From Streptomyces naganishii JCM 4654 (lineage in GTDB: Bacteria > Actinomycetota > Actinomycetes > Streptomycetales > Streptomycetaceae): a stretch of DNA of 64,000 bases. Positions 25,014-33,530 of this stretch are shown one piece after another. Every line of letters starts with the position of its first letter. Positions within the stretch are counted from its first letter, which is position 1. The stretch spans positions 62,001-126,000 of the forward strand of contig NZ_BMVF01000010.1 in assembly GCF_014650575.1 (NCBI RefSeq), in the 5' to 3' direction. The notes below the pieces were generated by a model. The model was not told where the DNA came from and did not search any database. It saw nothing but the letters and a program-made list of their open reading frames with translations. The translations under genes and the position numbers were made by a program.

Positions 25014-27761
25014 TCAGTGGGCGGCGCCCGCCCGTCGGCCGGGACCTTCGGCCATCCGCCGCAGCGTCTCGAACGACAGGCGGTCCTCCAAGGCGAGGCG
25101 CACCTCTGTCTCCCGCTCGGCCGATCTTGCGGCTGCACCCATCGTGGAGGCGAGCCCACCGCAGAGCTTGACAGCGCTCTGGCTCCGGAACTCGTCCAAG
25201 GAAGTGCGGGTGCGAACCGAACCCAGGAACCGATCCGCCTCGTCCTCACCACGGATGCGTTCCAGCAGGACATACGAAATCCCCGCCGCGTCACCCGTCC
25301 CTGTCATATTGGTCTGGGCATTCAGTTTCAGGGCCGACTTCGCCAGGCTCACCAGCGCGTACCCCGCCCGGCTCCCATCGAGCCGGAAGCCGACCCTGTC
25401 GTCCAGCGCGAGAGCGGCGAGCCCGGCGGCAGTCTGGGCGTGCCCCTCGTCGCGCATGCAGTTGGAGAACTCCACGAGGAAGCCTCTGAGGGCGGCGCGG
25501 GAGTCGCGGTAGTCGTGTACATGCTTGGCCAGGTCACGGGCGTACTTCACGGCCCGCTCGCCCCCCTCCGTCCGTAGGGCACGCAGCAGACTGACCCGTG
25601 ATTCGAGCAGTGCACCCGTACCCTCGACGGCCCCCGTGGCCGCCCATACGGCATGGGGAACCGGAAGGTGGCGCGAGAGCAGGTAGGCCTCGCGGAACCC
25701 GTCGATCTCGCTGGCGTTCTGCGCCCTGAGGGCACCACCGGCCCTGCCCACCAGTGTGTAGACCTTCTGGGCGGAGCCGTCGCGGTGGAGCAACTCCACG
25801 ACGGCATGCGCGATGGACGGATGGCGGGAGTAGACGCGGTCACCCGCGAAGGTGACCGCGGCCTCCCTGCCGAGGATCCGCAGGATCTTGCCGTCCGCGA
25901 ACACCTCGCCCTTGCCGACCATTTCGGCGATCACGGAGCGGCTGGCACCCATGCCCTTGTTCCCGTCCCGGTCGAGGGTGTCCTGCATGACACAGATGCC
26001 GGCGAAGACGTCTCCCAGAGTCACGGTGTCGGTCAGATCGATGTCCCGGAGCTTACGCAGCAGATCCTCGACGCGGTGACCGAGATCGGCTCCATACCGC
26101 ACATCGAGCACCGCCCCGAACAGTGTGTTGGTACGAGTCGCCATGGCACCGGCTGACGCGGCAAGACGCTCGGCTGCTTGTTCGGCACTGCTCAGGGCAG
26201 CGGGCAGCAGACCCATGGACTGCCAGGCGGTCGCTATGCCCACGGCGTCCTCGGCCGTGATGCCGTGGAAGATCACCGGGGTGACGCACTGCTGGAGGTA
26301 GTTTCCTGAGCCTTGCCACCACAGACGGTCGTGGCTGGCGAGCAGGAGCGCGAATCCTGAGCCGGGCTTCCCCCAGTGCGGTTGGGTGGCTACCAGCTCG
26401 TCCATGATCAGATCAGCTTCGTCGACGCAGATCAGGGTGCGTTCCGATGTGCTGCGCACCTCCTCGAGCCAGGCTTGAGTGAGGGGTGGCGCGCCGGGCT
26501 CGCGCCACAGCACCGACCACTCCGGCCGGGAGGAAGCCAGGGCCACGGCCACCTGACGTATGGCCAGCGACTTGCCCTCGCCGAGCGGACCGATCGCGAC
26601 GACGCCACTGCCACCACCACTGTCCAGACACTTGACCAGCTCCTCCTCCAAAGTGCGTGTGGAGGACAGCACCGGCCATCGGCCCGGCTCCGCGTCCGCC
26701 CAGTCCGGCCGACGCCCGTCCGCGAAGGGGGCGGCCTGGTACGTGGTGTCGGCGACCCGGCCGGAGACTCTCGAATAGCCGAACGGGGAGGCTTCCTCCT
26801 GCGCCGCCGTGTCGTCGGCAGCGAGGTCGCCGCCGAAGAGCTCGTGCCCGTCGACTCCGAGATAAAGGGTGAAACCCGGCGCTCCCACCAGTTGGCCGAG
26901 GACGCCGTCGCCGATCGCGTCCGTCGCGTTCGATTCGTAGGCGGCCCAGAGAACCTCTGCCTGCAGCAGGTCCGCTTCATTGAGCACACGGGTGCGCAGG
27001 CTCTTCATGAACCCGTCCAGCCATCCGCTGTAACCGACGACGAGCACGACGGAGTTGGTGAGCAACTGCTGCAGCACACTGTCGAGCTGAGGCCGGTCCG
27101 CGGTGATGCGGGAGGGAACGTTGCTTGTCGCGGGGCCGGTCCAGTAGCCATGGATATGGAGGACGGGGTGAGTCGTTGCCTCCCGCAGTTGGTCGGGTGT
27201 GGGCGCGGAGTCGGTCGGAACCGGGATCGGCACGGCACTCACCCCGGCTTTGGTCAGCGCTATCTCGATCAGAGGGTCGAAGTTGGTGGTGATGACCGGA
27301 CCACGCATCCGGCCGGGCAATGAGGCGAAGAACTGGGCGAACTGTTCGTAACCTCTCGGAATCGTCCAGGCATCGAGGTCGCGGACGAGTGCCCGGCACT
27401 GGTCTTCGTCCTGGGCGACCTTGGCCACATCCTCGGCCGGGACTTTGACGCACGCGCGGAGTACGGCGGTCCGGATGGCGCGCATCACCCTCGGCTCACC
27501 AGCCTGCTTGGTCAGAATGGCCGCCGCGTTCTGATACTTGAGCCCCGGGTCGGGCAGCCCGTCGAGGGTGGCGTCGAACCGTGCTCGGCCGGCGCGCGGT
27601 ACGTGCTCACGGAACAGCTCTGTCAGTTCCGGGACTCCCGGGAGCACCGCGTTGCTGATGCCCGAACCGAAAACGGTGACCAGGCGGCGGTCCGCCTCCT
27701 GTGCGAGCACGTCCAGGCGGATTCTCAGGTCGAAGAGGTCACCGAAGTCGATGGGGTTCAT
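25014..27761 (-). CDS. SIR2-STAND NTPase, probable anti-phage defence protein
   Basis: The 915-residue protein combines a SIR2-type NAD-binding domain with a STAND/AAA-like NTPase. SIR2 motifs: FGSG (31-34), TTNFD (158-162), HIHG (202-205, candidate catalytic His) and VVGYSGWLD (241-249). A linker leads to Walker A GPLGEGKS (391-398) and Walker B LICVDE (443-448); residues about 550-915 are helical and may be the sensor. In known SIR2-STAND (Avs-type) defence proteins, ligand binding drives oligomerisation and SIR2 depletes NAD. The ATG at 27761 gives MNPIDFGDLFDL; an upstream TTG at 27809 is in frame, and no good ribosome-binding site exists, so leaderless translation is possible. Codon use is visibly less G+C-rich than in flanking core genes, suggesting transfer. 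It is divergent from a membrane macro-domain gene. Confidence 0.85.
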   Translation of the reverse strand: MNPIDFGDLFDLRIRLDVLAQEADRRLVTVFGSGISNAVLPGVPELTELFREHVPRAGRARFDATLDGLPDPGLKYQNAAAILTKQAGEPRVMRAIRTAVLRACVKVPAEDVAKVAQDEDQCRALVRDLDAWTIPRGYEQFAQFFASLPGRMRGPVITTNFDPLIEIALTKAGVSAVPIPVPTDSAPTPDQLREATTHPVLHIHGYWTGPATSNVPSRITADRPQLDSVLQQLLTNSVVLVVGYSGWLDGFMKSLRTRVLNEADLLQAEVLWAAYESNATDAIGDGVLGQLVGAPGFTLYLGVDGHELFGGDLAADDTAAQEEASPFGYSRVSGRVADTTYQAAPFADGRRPDWADAEPGRWPVLSSTRTLEEELVKCLDSGGGSGVVAIGPLGEGKSLAIRQVAVALASSRPEWSVLWREPGAPPLTQAWLEEVRSTSERTLICVDEADLIMDELVATQPHWGKPGSGFALLLASHDRLWWQGSGNYLQQCVTPVIFHGITAEDAVGIATAWQSMGLLPAALSSAEQAAERLAASAGAMATRTNTLFGAVLDVRYGADLGHRVEDLLRKLRDIDLTDTVTLGDVFAGICVMQDTLDRDGNKGMGASRSVIAEMVGKGEVFADGKILRILGREAAVTFAGDRVYSRHPSIAHAVVELLHRDGSAQKVYTLVGRAGGALRAQNASEIDGFREAYLLSRHLPVPHAVWAATGAVEGTGALLESRVSLLRALRTEGGERAVKYARDLAKHVHDYRDSRAALRGFLVEFSNCMRDEGHAQTAAGLAALALDDRVGFRLDGSRAGYALVSLAKSALKLNAQTNMTGTGDAAGISYVLLERIRGEDEADRFLGSVRTRTSLDEFRSQSAVKLCGGLASTMGAAARSAERETEVRLALEDRLSFETLRRMAEGPGRRAGAAH

Positions 27762-27906
27762 GTGAAGATGTAAGCACCATGAGTGCGCGGCTAGGTGACG
27801 TTTCGTCAACTATTCTCTGGAGAGGTCACGGACGGCTGTCGCCCCCTGGCCGGCGGGAAGCCGACAAGGCAACTGCGGCAAAGCCGGGGAAGGAGAGACA
27901 GCGCCG

Positions 27907-28944
27907 GTGAGCCCGCTGCTGATAGGTGCGACCGCCCTGCTCATTCTCGTCGGGGTCGGGCTTCAGATATGGGTGTCGGGATCCGCTCGGATGGGCCGCC
28001 AGTACGCTCTGCAGCTTCCCTCGGCGCTGCTGTACGCCCTGGCGGGAGCCTTGTTCCTGTTCTCGGCGTTCCCCGACTCGACCGCCGAGGGGCGAGCCCT
28101 GGGGTTCAGCCTCGGCGGGGCCGCGGCGTTCGCGGCGTTCTTCCTGCTGGCGTCCTTCACCTGGCTGTCGAAGACCCGGGACCGGGACGAGCTGGCGGCG
28201 GAGATCAAAAGGCTGAAGAGACAGAACGCGGAATTGCGCAGGGAGCTGGCCGGTGAACGTCCTCGAGCGGCGGCGCCGCGGCAGCTGATGGCCGGCACGC
28301 GACACGAGGTGTCCGTGCGTGGTGCGCGGGGGCACCGGTTGGGGCTGATCACGGGGAACCTCGTCAATGTCTCCGGAGTGGACGTCTGGGTCAACACGGA
28401 GAACACGCGCATGGAGATGTCGCGCATCAATGACCCGACCATTTCGGCGGCCATCCGTTACCACGGCGGCCGGAGGGACGCCGGGGGACACCTCACCCAC
28501 GACACCATTGCCCTGGAGTTGGCAGAGCGCATGGGAGGGCAGGCTCAGGTGGCACCGGGTCAGGTCCTGGTCACCGGCCCGGGGGAGCTGGCGAGAACCC
28601 ACCAGGTCAAGCGCGTCATTCATGTGGCTTCCGTTGAGGGGGAGCCGGCCTCGGGCTTCCGTCCCGTGCTCGACTTGGAGCGTTGTGTCCGCAACGTCCT
28701 GGCCGAGACGGACCGCCTCAACGATGAGGGCGAAAGCCTCCGCTCCATTGTCCTGCCCCTGCTTGGCACCGGGGGAGGCAACAATGACCTGCGGAAGACC
28801 GCGGACACCCTGGCGGCTGCCGTGACCGGGTACTTCAGATCACACCCTGCCTCCCGGGTGCGAACCGTCTACTTGCTGGCCTACACCGACGTGCAGGCGG
28901 CCGTGTGCGCTGCCGCGCTGGGACTCGATCCCGACCTGGCCTGA
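27907..28944 (+). CDS. Membrane-anchored macro-domain protein (ThsA-like TM-macro architecture)
   Basis: The 345-residue protein has three hydrophobic N-terminal helices (about 3-24, 38-57, 67-87), a short charged coiled coil (about 92-115, DELAAEIKRLKRQNAELRREL) and a cytosolic macro domain (about 130-335: GLITGNLVNVSGVDVWVNTEN; IVLPLLGTGGGNNDL). Macro domains bind ADP-ribose and derivatives. TM-macro proteins act as effectors in type II Thoeris, opening the membrane when a TIR-made ADP-ribose signal binds. No TIR gene is here; the divergent neighbour is a SIR2-STAND NTPase. The GTG follows GGAGAG. Codons such as ATC AAA AGG and AAG AGA mark it as atypical for this genome. Family assignment is clear; the effector role is inferred. 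Confidence 0.82.
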   Translation: MSPLLIGATALLILVGVGLQIWVSGSARMGRQYALQLPSALLYALAGALFLFSAFPDSTAEGRALGFSLGGAAAFAAFFLLASFTWLSKTRDRDELAAEIKRLKRQNAELRRELAGERPRAAAPRQLMAGTRHEVSVRGARGHRLGLITGNLVNVSGVDVWVNTENTRMEMSRINDPTISAAIRYHGGRRDAGGHLTHDTIALELAERMGGQAQVAPGQVLVTGPGELARTHQVKRVIHVASVEGEPASGFRPVLDLERCVRNVLAETDRLNDEGESLRSIVLPLLGTGGGNNDLRKTADTLAAAVTGYFRSHPASRVRTVYLLAYTDVQAAVCAAALGLDPDLA

Positions 28945-29017
28945 CGCCCGGAGATCTGAGATCGAGCAGAGCCTTTCGTCCCTCGGCCGTCCGTTCCTCG
29001 TCGCGCATCGAGGCGCG

Positions 29018-29953
29018 TCAGCCCCTCGCCTGGTCCAGGGCTGCCCGCAGGTGGCCGTCCGTGTGGGTGAGGAGGTGGGCGGCCGTGGGGGCGTCGATGT
29101 CCGCCAGGAGGGTGAGGATGGCGATCTTGACCTCGCCGTCGGTGGCGGCCAGGGCCTTCTCGATGTCCTCCTCGGGGGCGCCCGTGGCCAGGGCGACGAT
29201 ACGGCGGGAGCGGGCGCGCAGCTTGTCGTTGGAGGCGCGCACGTCGACCATCAGGTTCCCGTAGGTCTTGCCCAGGCGGATCATCGTGATCGTCGAGATC
29301 ATGTTCAGGACCAGCTTCTGGGCCGTGCCCGCCTTCAGGCGGGTGGAGCCGGTCAGCAGTTCCGGGCCGACGACCACCTCGATGCCGTGCTCGGCGGCGG
29401 CCGCGAGCGCGCTGCCGGTGTTGCAGGCCAGGCCGACCGTCAGGGCGCCGCGCGCACGGGCGTGCTCCACCGCGCCGACGGCGTACGGGGTGCGGCCCGA
29501 GGCCGAGACGCCGACCACCGTGTCCCGGGCCGTGAGCCCCAGCGCGTCCAGTGCCTCGACCGCCAGCTCCCGCGAGTCCTCCGCGCCCTCCACCGACGTC
29601 ACCATCGCCTCCGGGCCGCCCGCGATCAGGCCGATCACCTGGGAGGGCTCGGTGTTGAAGGTCGGCGGGCACTCCGAGGCGTCCAGCACACCGAGCCGGC
29701 CCGCCGTGCCCGCGCCCGCGTAGAGCAGGCGGCCGCCGCGCGCCATCCGCTCGGCCACCGCGTCGATCGCGGCGGCGATCTGCGGCAGCCGCTCGGCCAC
29801 GGCGGCGGGCACGGTGGTGTCCTCGGCGTTCATCAGCCGCGCGATCTCCAGCGTGGGCAGCCGGTCGATCTCCGACAGCTCCGGCCGGAACGCCTCGGTC
29901 GTCAGCGACTCCAGCTCGGCGCGCAGCTGGTGGTAAGGGGACGTGGAGGTCAT
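29018..29953 (-). CDS. murQ: N-acetylmuramic acid 6-phosphate etherase
   Basis: MurQ splits the lactyl ether of MurNAc-6-P to give GlcNAc-6-P, which nagA can then use: the cell-wall recycling route. The 311-residue SIS-domain enzyme has GGRLLYAGAGTAGRLGVLDASECPPTF, VGVSASGRTPYAVGA, and STRLKAGTAQKLVLNMIST. The ATG at 29953 is chosen from family similarity; the frame is open further upstream through a repeat. It lies downstream of its regulator gene on the same strand. Confidence 0.95.
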   Translation of the reverse strand: MTSTSPYHQLRAELESLTTEAFRPELSEIDRLPTLEIARLMNAEDTTVPAAVAERLPQIAAAIDAVAERMARGGRLLYAGAGTAGRLGVLDASECPPTFNTEPSQVIGLIAGGPEAMVTSVEGAEDSRELAVEALDALGLTARDTVVGVSASGRTPYAVGAVEHARARGALTVGLACNTGSALAAAAEHGIEVVVGPELLTGSTRLKAGTAQKLVLNMISTITMIRLGKTYGNLMVDVRASNDKLRARSRRIVALATGAPEEDIEKALAATDGEVKIAILTLLADIDAPTAAHLLTHTDGHLRAALDQARG

Positions 29954-29955
29954 GG

Positions 29956-30090
29956 GCGGGCGACTCTCTTCGTGCGGGGCGGTGCGATGCGGTGCCTGCG
30001 GAGATTTGGGGCGGGACGGTGCCTGCGGAGGTGTGGGGCGGTGCGGTGCCTGCGGTGTCCGTGGGGCCGGACGGTGCCGGCGGGGCGAGG
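29956..30090. repeat. Degenerate ~27-bp tandem repeats between murR-like gene and murQ
   Basis: TGGGGCGG..CGGTGCCTGCGG units recur about four times (near 29977, 30008, 30033, 30060). The repeat fills the 166-bp gap between the two genes. Confidence 0.75.
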
Positions 30091-30119
30091 TGGCTGATCG
30101 GTCTGGAGGACGGGCCGGG

Positions 30120-31379
30120 TCAGCGCCGCGTTCCGCCGCGCGGGCTGTGCCGGTGGGCCAGCGCCTCGTACGACGCCGCGAGGGCGGGTGCCGTCGTCTC
30201 GTACGTCCGCTGCGCCACCCCAACGAACAGGCAGTCCACCACCAGCAGTTGGCTGGTCCGCGAGGACATGGCCGCCGGGCGCAGCTCGCTCTCGCGGGCC
30301 GTGGACGTGGTCAGGACGTGATCGGCGTACTGCGTGACGGGCGCGTCGGGCCTGCCGGTGATCGCGACGGTGGTCGCACCGCGCTCGAAGGCCACCCGCA
30401 GCGGCTCGATCACGTCCCCGGTGGAACCCGAATGCGTGATCGCGATCGCCACGTCACCGGCGCGGAGCTGGACCGCGTTGGTGACGGCGAGGTGCGGGTC
30501 GCTGTGCGCGTGGGCTATCAGCCCTATGCGCAGCAGCTTCTGCGTGAGGTCCTGGGCGACCAGGCCGGAGGCGCCGATGCCGTACACGTCCGTGCGGCGG
30601 GCGGTGGCCAGCGCGGCGACGGCCGCGCCGAGCTGCACGGTGTCGAGTCCGGCGGCGGTGTCGGCGAGGGTCTGCTGCTCGTCGTAGGCGAGCTTGGCCA
30701 CGACGTCGGCGATGGGGTCGTCCACCGCGATGTCGGTGGTGATGGCGGGCGCGCGGCCCGACTGCTGCTGGGCGGCCAGGCCCGCGAGGGCGAGGCGCAG
30801 GTCGCGGTAGCCGGGGTAGCCGAGCAGGCGGGCGGTGCGTACGACGGTCGCCTCGCTGGTGCCGGTGAGCTCGGCGAGACCGGTGACCGTCAGGGCAGCG
30901 CAGCCGGCCGGGTCGCCCGCGACCGCCTCGGCGACGCGCTGCATGGAGCGCGTCATGGAGGGCGCGAGCGTACGGACCTTGGCCGCGAGCGCGGCGGGCG
31001 CGGGCGCCCCGGCGCCGCCGACGGCGCCCGAAACGCCGGGTGATGCCGACGACCCGGCCGGTACGGCTCCGGGGGTGGCCGCCGGGGCGCCGGGTGCGCC
31101 GGATGCCGACTGGGGGCGGGAGACGGAGGGGGTCCCCGTCCCCGGGACGCGGGAGCCTCCCGCTCGCTGGGACGCCGCGGCCGCGTGCGCCACGGGCGCC
31201 CGGTATCCCGAGGCGGCCACGGGGCGTGGCGGGGCCGCCGGCGCGGCCGGCGCCGCGGCACCGCCCGCCGGAACACCCGGGTTGGCCGGGGCGCCCGGGG
31301 CGGCTGGGGTGGTCGGCGGCGTGTGGCCGACCGGCTGGGTGCCCGAGCCGGCGAAAATTTCCTTCACGTTCTGGGTCAC
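30120..31379 (-). CDS. MurR/RpiR-family transcriptional regulator
   Basis: The 419-residue protein has an RpiR helix-turn-helix (MTRSMQRVAEAVAGDPAG...LAELTGTSEATVVRTARLLGYPGYRDLR, about 145-200) and a SIS sugar-phosphate domain (DVYGIGASGLVAQDL; AITHSGSTGDVIEPL). An unusual 130-residue Ala/Pro/Gly-rich low-complexity extension precedes the HTH. It probably senses MurNAc-6-P or a related phosphosugar and controls murQ. The GTG at 31379 lies inside a large inverted repeat that looks like its own operator; a GTG four codons in is an alternative. Confidence 0.9.
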   Translation of the reverse strand: MTQNVKEIFAGSGTQPVGHTPPTTPAAPGAPANPGVPAGGAAAPAAPAAPPRPVAASGYRAPVAHAAAASQRAGGSRVPGTGTPSVSRPQSASGAPGAPAATPGAVPAGSSASPGVSGAVGGAGAPAPAALAAKVRTLAPSMTRSMQRVAEAVAGDPAGCAALTVTGLAELTGTSEATVVRTARLLGYPGYRDLRLALAGLAAQQQSGRAPAITTDIAVDDPIADVVAKLAYDEQQTLADTAAGLDTVQLGAAVAALATARRTDVYGIGASGLVAQDLTQKLLRIGLIAHAHSDPHLAVTNAVQLRAGDVAIAITHSGSTGDVIEPLRVAFERGATTVAITGRPDAPVTQYADHVLTTSTARESELRPAAMSSRTSQLLVVDCLFVGVAQRTYETTAPALAASYEALAHRHSPRGGTRR

Positions 31380-31397
31380 ACCATGAAAGATATTTTC
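31353..31397. promoter_or_regulatory. Probable RpiR-type operator at the regulator start
   Basis: GAAAATTTCCTTCA (31353-31366) and TGAAAGATATTTTC (31384-31397) form an A+T-rich inverted repeat with 12 of 14 bases paired and a 17-bp spacer. It covers the start codon of the regulator gene, fitting autorepression. Confidence 0.6.
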
Positions 31398-31435
31398 CGT
31401 GCGGAGGTGTGGTCAAGAGTGCGCACAATGGAGGC

Positions 31436-31819
31436 ATGGACCCCATCAGCCCCCTGGAGCAGGCCCTGCACGCCGCCCGCGCCCTGGTCCTCGCCGACCT
31501 GATGGCCGGCGAGGTCGCCGAGGCCGACGTGGTCTCGCTGGTGGAGGAATCCGTCGCCCAGCGCCGCTGGTGGGTCGAGCAGTGGCCGGACGGCGCGTGC
31601 TTCGTGGCGGGGCTGGTCGCCCAGGACGTACAGGACGCGCTCCTGGAGCGGTACGGCCGCTGGCCGCTGTGCCCGGTCTGCGGCTACGGCGACCCGCACG
31701 CGCTGGACGTGGAGCCCGAGCTCGGACCCGACCCGCACTGGGTGTGCTCCAAGGCCGGGGTGAAGGTCGCCCCGGTGGGCGCGCTGGCCCGCGCGGCGGG
31801 CGGGAAGCCGTCCTCGTGA
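31436..31819 (+). CDS. Conserved protein with a short cysteine motif
   Basis: A 127-residue protein, helical at the N terminus (SPLEQALHAARALVLADLMAGEVAEADVVSLVEESVAQRRWWVEQWPDG) with CPVCGYGDPHAL and a later Cys (WVCSK) that could bind zinc. It is conserved in Streptomyces next to the DUF4031 gene, with which it overlaps (GTGA). Function unknown. The frame is open upstream but the ATG at 31436 marks the start of similarity. Confidence 0.8.
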   Translation: MDPISPLEQALHAARALVLADLMAGEVAEADVVSLVEESVAQRRWWVEQWPDGACFVAGLVAQDVQDALLERYGRWPLCPVCGYGDPHALDVEPELGPDPHWVCSKAGVKVAPVGALARAAGGKPSS

Positions 31820-32118
31820 CGGTCTACATCGACCCGCCCACCTGGCCGGGTCACGGCCGCATGTGGTCCCACCTGGTCAGCGACGTGTCGTACGAAGAAC
31901 TGCACCGGTTCGCCGCCGCACTCGGCGTGCCGCCGCGCGCCTTCGAGCGCGACCACTACGACCTGCCCTCCCACCGTTACGCCGACGCGGTCACGGCCGG
32001 TGCGGTGGAGGTCAGCAGCCGCGAGGTGGTGCGGCTGCTGCACGTCTCCGGGCTGCGCCGGCCCAAGGGCCGCGCTCAGACGGACCCGTCGTGGTCCTGG
32101 GTGCCGCGCAGCTCGTAG
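31816..32118 (+). CDS. DUF4031 protein
   Basis: A 100-residue protein with the DUF4031 pattern VYIDPPTWPGHGRMWSHLVSD and ERDHYDLPSHRY. The GTG start overlaps the stop of the previous gene by 4 bp, so the pair is translationally coupled. Function unknown; conserved Asp and His residues hint at metal binding. It converges with the acetyltransferase gene and overlaps it by 43 bp. Confidence 0.85.
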   Translation: MTVYIDPPTWPGHGRMWSHLVSDVSYEELHRFAAALGVPPRAFERDHYDLPSHRYADAVTAGAVEVSSREVVRLLHVSGLRRPKGRAQTDPSWSWVPRSS

Positions 32119-32654
32119 ACGACGAGGTCCTCGCCGCGCTCCCTGCCCCGGGCGACGGCCGTCTCCGCGTCCTCACCCATCGGTACGAACCCGGCCCGGG
32201 TGACCACCCGCTGGGACGGGAGGTTGTCCCGCGCGATCGTCGCGATCAGCTGCCGCACGTCGTCGCGGGCCAGTGCCCACGCCGACAGCGCGCGCAGCGC
32301 CTCGGTGGCGTAGCCGTTGCCGCGGGCCGTCTCGGCGAGGTCGTAGCCGACCTCGGCCCGGCCGTGCTCGTCGGGCGGGCCGTGGAAGCCCATCGCGCCG
32401 ACCGCGCGCCCGTCCTCCCGTCGTACGAGCACGTACACGCCCCACTCGGGCCGGTGCGCGCCGGCCTCGTACGCCTTCAGCACCATCCCCGAGGCCCTGC
32501 GCGTCCCCTCGAAGGGCCCGCCGTCCACCCACTCGAAACCGCCGTCCCCGCCAAGATGCAGATCCCGCGCGGAAGCAGGGCCGACCCCTTGCAGGGTGAG
32601 CCGTTCGGTGCCTATGCGCAGGGTGCTCTCGTGCCCGTCAGGCTTCAACGTCAT
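32076..32654 (-). CDS. GNAT-family N-acetyltransferase (RimJ/RimL type)
   Basis: From the ATG at 32654 the product has 192 residues: GTERLTLQGV, VGYDLAETARGNGYATEALRALSAWAL (acetyl-CoA-binding loop) and NLPSQRVVTRAGFVPMG, the pattern of RimJ/RimL-like acetyltransferases. The substrate is unknown. A GTG at 32687 is in frame; the ATG has a GGGGG tract 6 bp upstream and is preferred. The 3' end overlaps the convergent DUF4031 gene. Confidence 0.85.
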   Translation of the reverse strand: MTLKPDGHESTLRIGTERLTLQGVGPASARDLHLGGDGGFEWVDGGPFEGTRRASGMVLKAYEAGAHRPEWGVYVLVRREDGRAVGAMGFHGPPDEHGRAEVGYDLAETARGNGYATEALRALSAWALARDDVRQLIATIARDNLPSQRVVTRAGFVPMGEDAETAVARGRERGEDLVVYELRGTQDHDGSV

Positions 32655-32804
32655 CTTCGCCCCCGTGTCGTCCGGTACGACCGACACGATGACACAGGTC
32701 CGAGACGCCGGCTGGGGAAGGCGGACATGGGGTTCGACGGGCTGTTCCCTCGCGGAGCGTGATCCTTCCCGGCAGGTACTGCCGTCGACGCTGGTCCGGG
32801 CGCG

Positions 32805-33458
32805 TCACGACGTCAGCATTTCCAGTTCCGCCCGCACGTTGTACCTGGCCGTGGGCTCCCAGTGCTGCTGGGCGTGGGGGGTGTGGAACAGGTGGGGGAG
32901 GGCGAGGAGTTGGCGGAGGACGGCGGCGCGGCCCTCACGGAAGGCGTCGTTCGGCACGAAGTGGTACTCCTCGCGCACGGCGGCCGTGTACGCGGCGTAC
33001 GCCGACGGCGGCGCGCCCAGGATCGCGAGGTCCGCGTCGCACAGCACCTGGCCGTCCCGGTCGTCCTCGGCCGGGTCGTGCCCGACCGTGAGCCGCACCA
33101 GCCGCGCCACCTGAGCCGTCTTCGCCTCCGGCACTCCCGCCTCGGACAGCGCCCGCTCGGCGAGCCGGGCCGAGCGCTCCTCGTTCTCGGAGCGCTCGGG
33201 CAGGTACACCGCGTCGTGGAACCACGCGGCCAGCCGCACCACGTCCACGTCGTCGGCGTACTTCTCCAGCACGTCCACGTGGTCGAGCACCGCGGTCAGG
33301 TGCGTGAGCGTGTGGTAGTGCCGCTGCGGCTCCCGCCAGCGGGCGAGCAGATTGTCGGCGTACGGCACCGGGTCGGGGCCCTCGGCGGAACCCCGGGCGC
33401 CCAGGAGGCACCGGGTGAAACGGGAGCGCAGGGCGTCGGCATCGACGTGATCGGCCAT
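32805..33458 (-). CDS. HD-domain predicted metal-dependent phosphohydrolase
   Basis: A 217-residue protein with HYHTLTHLTAVLDHVD, the HD metal pair in AAWFHDAVYLP, ERSARLAERAL and a later DADLAILG, the layout of a common family of small HD hydrolases. Substrate unknown, probably a nucleotide or phosphate ester. The ATG at 33458 marks the beginning of similarity; the frame continues upstream without support. Confidence 0.85.
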   Translation of the reverse strand: MADHVDADALRSRFTRCLLGARGSAEGPDPVPYADNLLARWREPQRHYHTLTHLTAVLDHVDVLEKYADDVDVVRLAAWFHDAVYLPERSENEERSARLAERALSEAGVPEAKTAQVARLVRLTVGHDPAEDDRDGQVLCDADLAILGAPPSAYAAYTAAVREEYHFVPNDAFREGRAAVLRQLLALPHLFHTPHAQQHWEPTARYNVRAELEMLTS

Positions 33459-33530
33459 GGATCCATTGTCCCTTTCCCCTGCGGGCACCGCCCCGCCCTG
33501 TGGACAACGGACAACCCCTAGCGTGGATCC

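Noticed and set aside
19413..28944. Accessory zone considered as an integrated plasmid or prophage
   Set aside because: No integrase, excisionase, replication gene, tRNA or att-like direct repeats were found.
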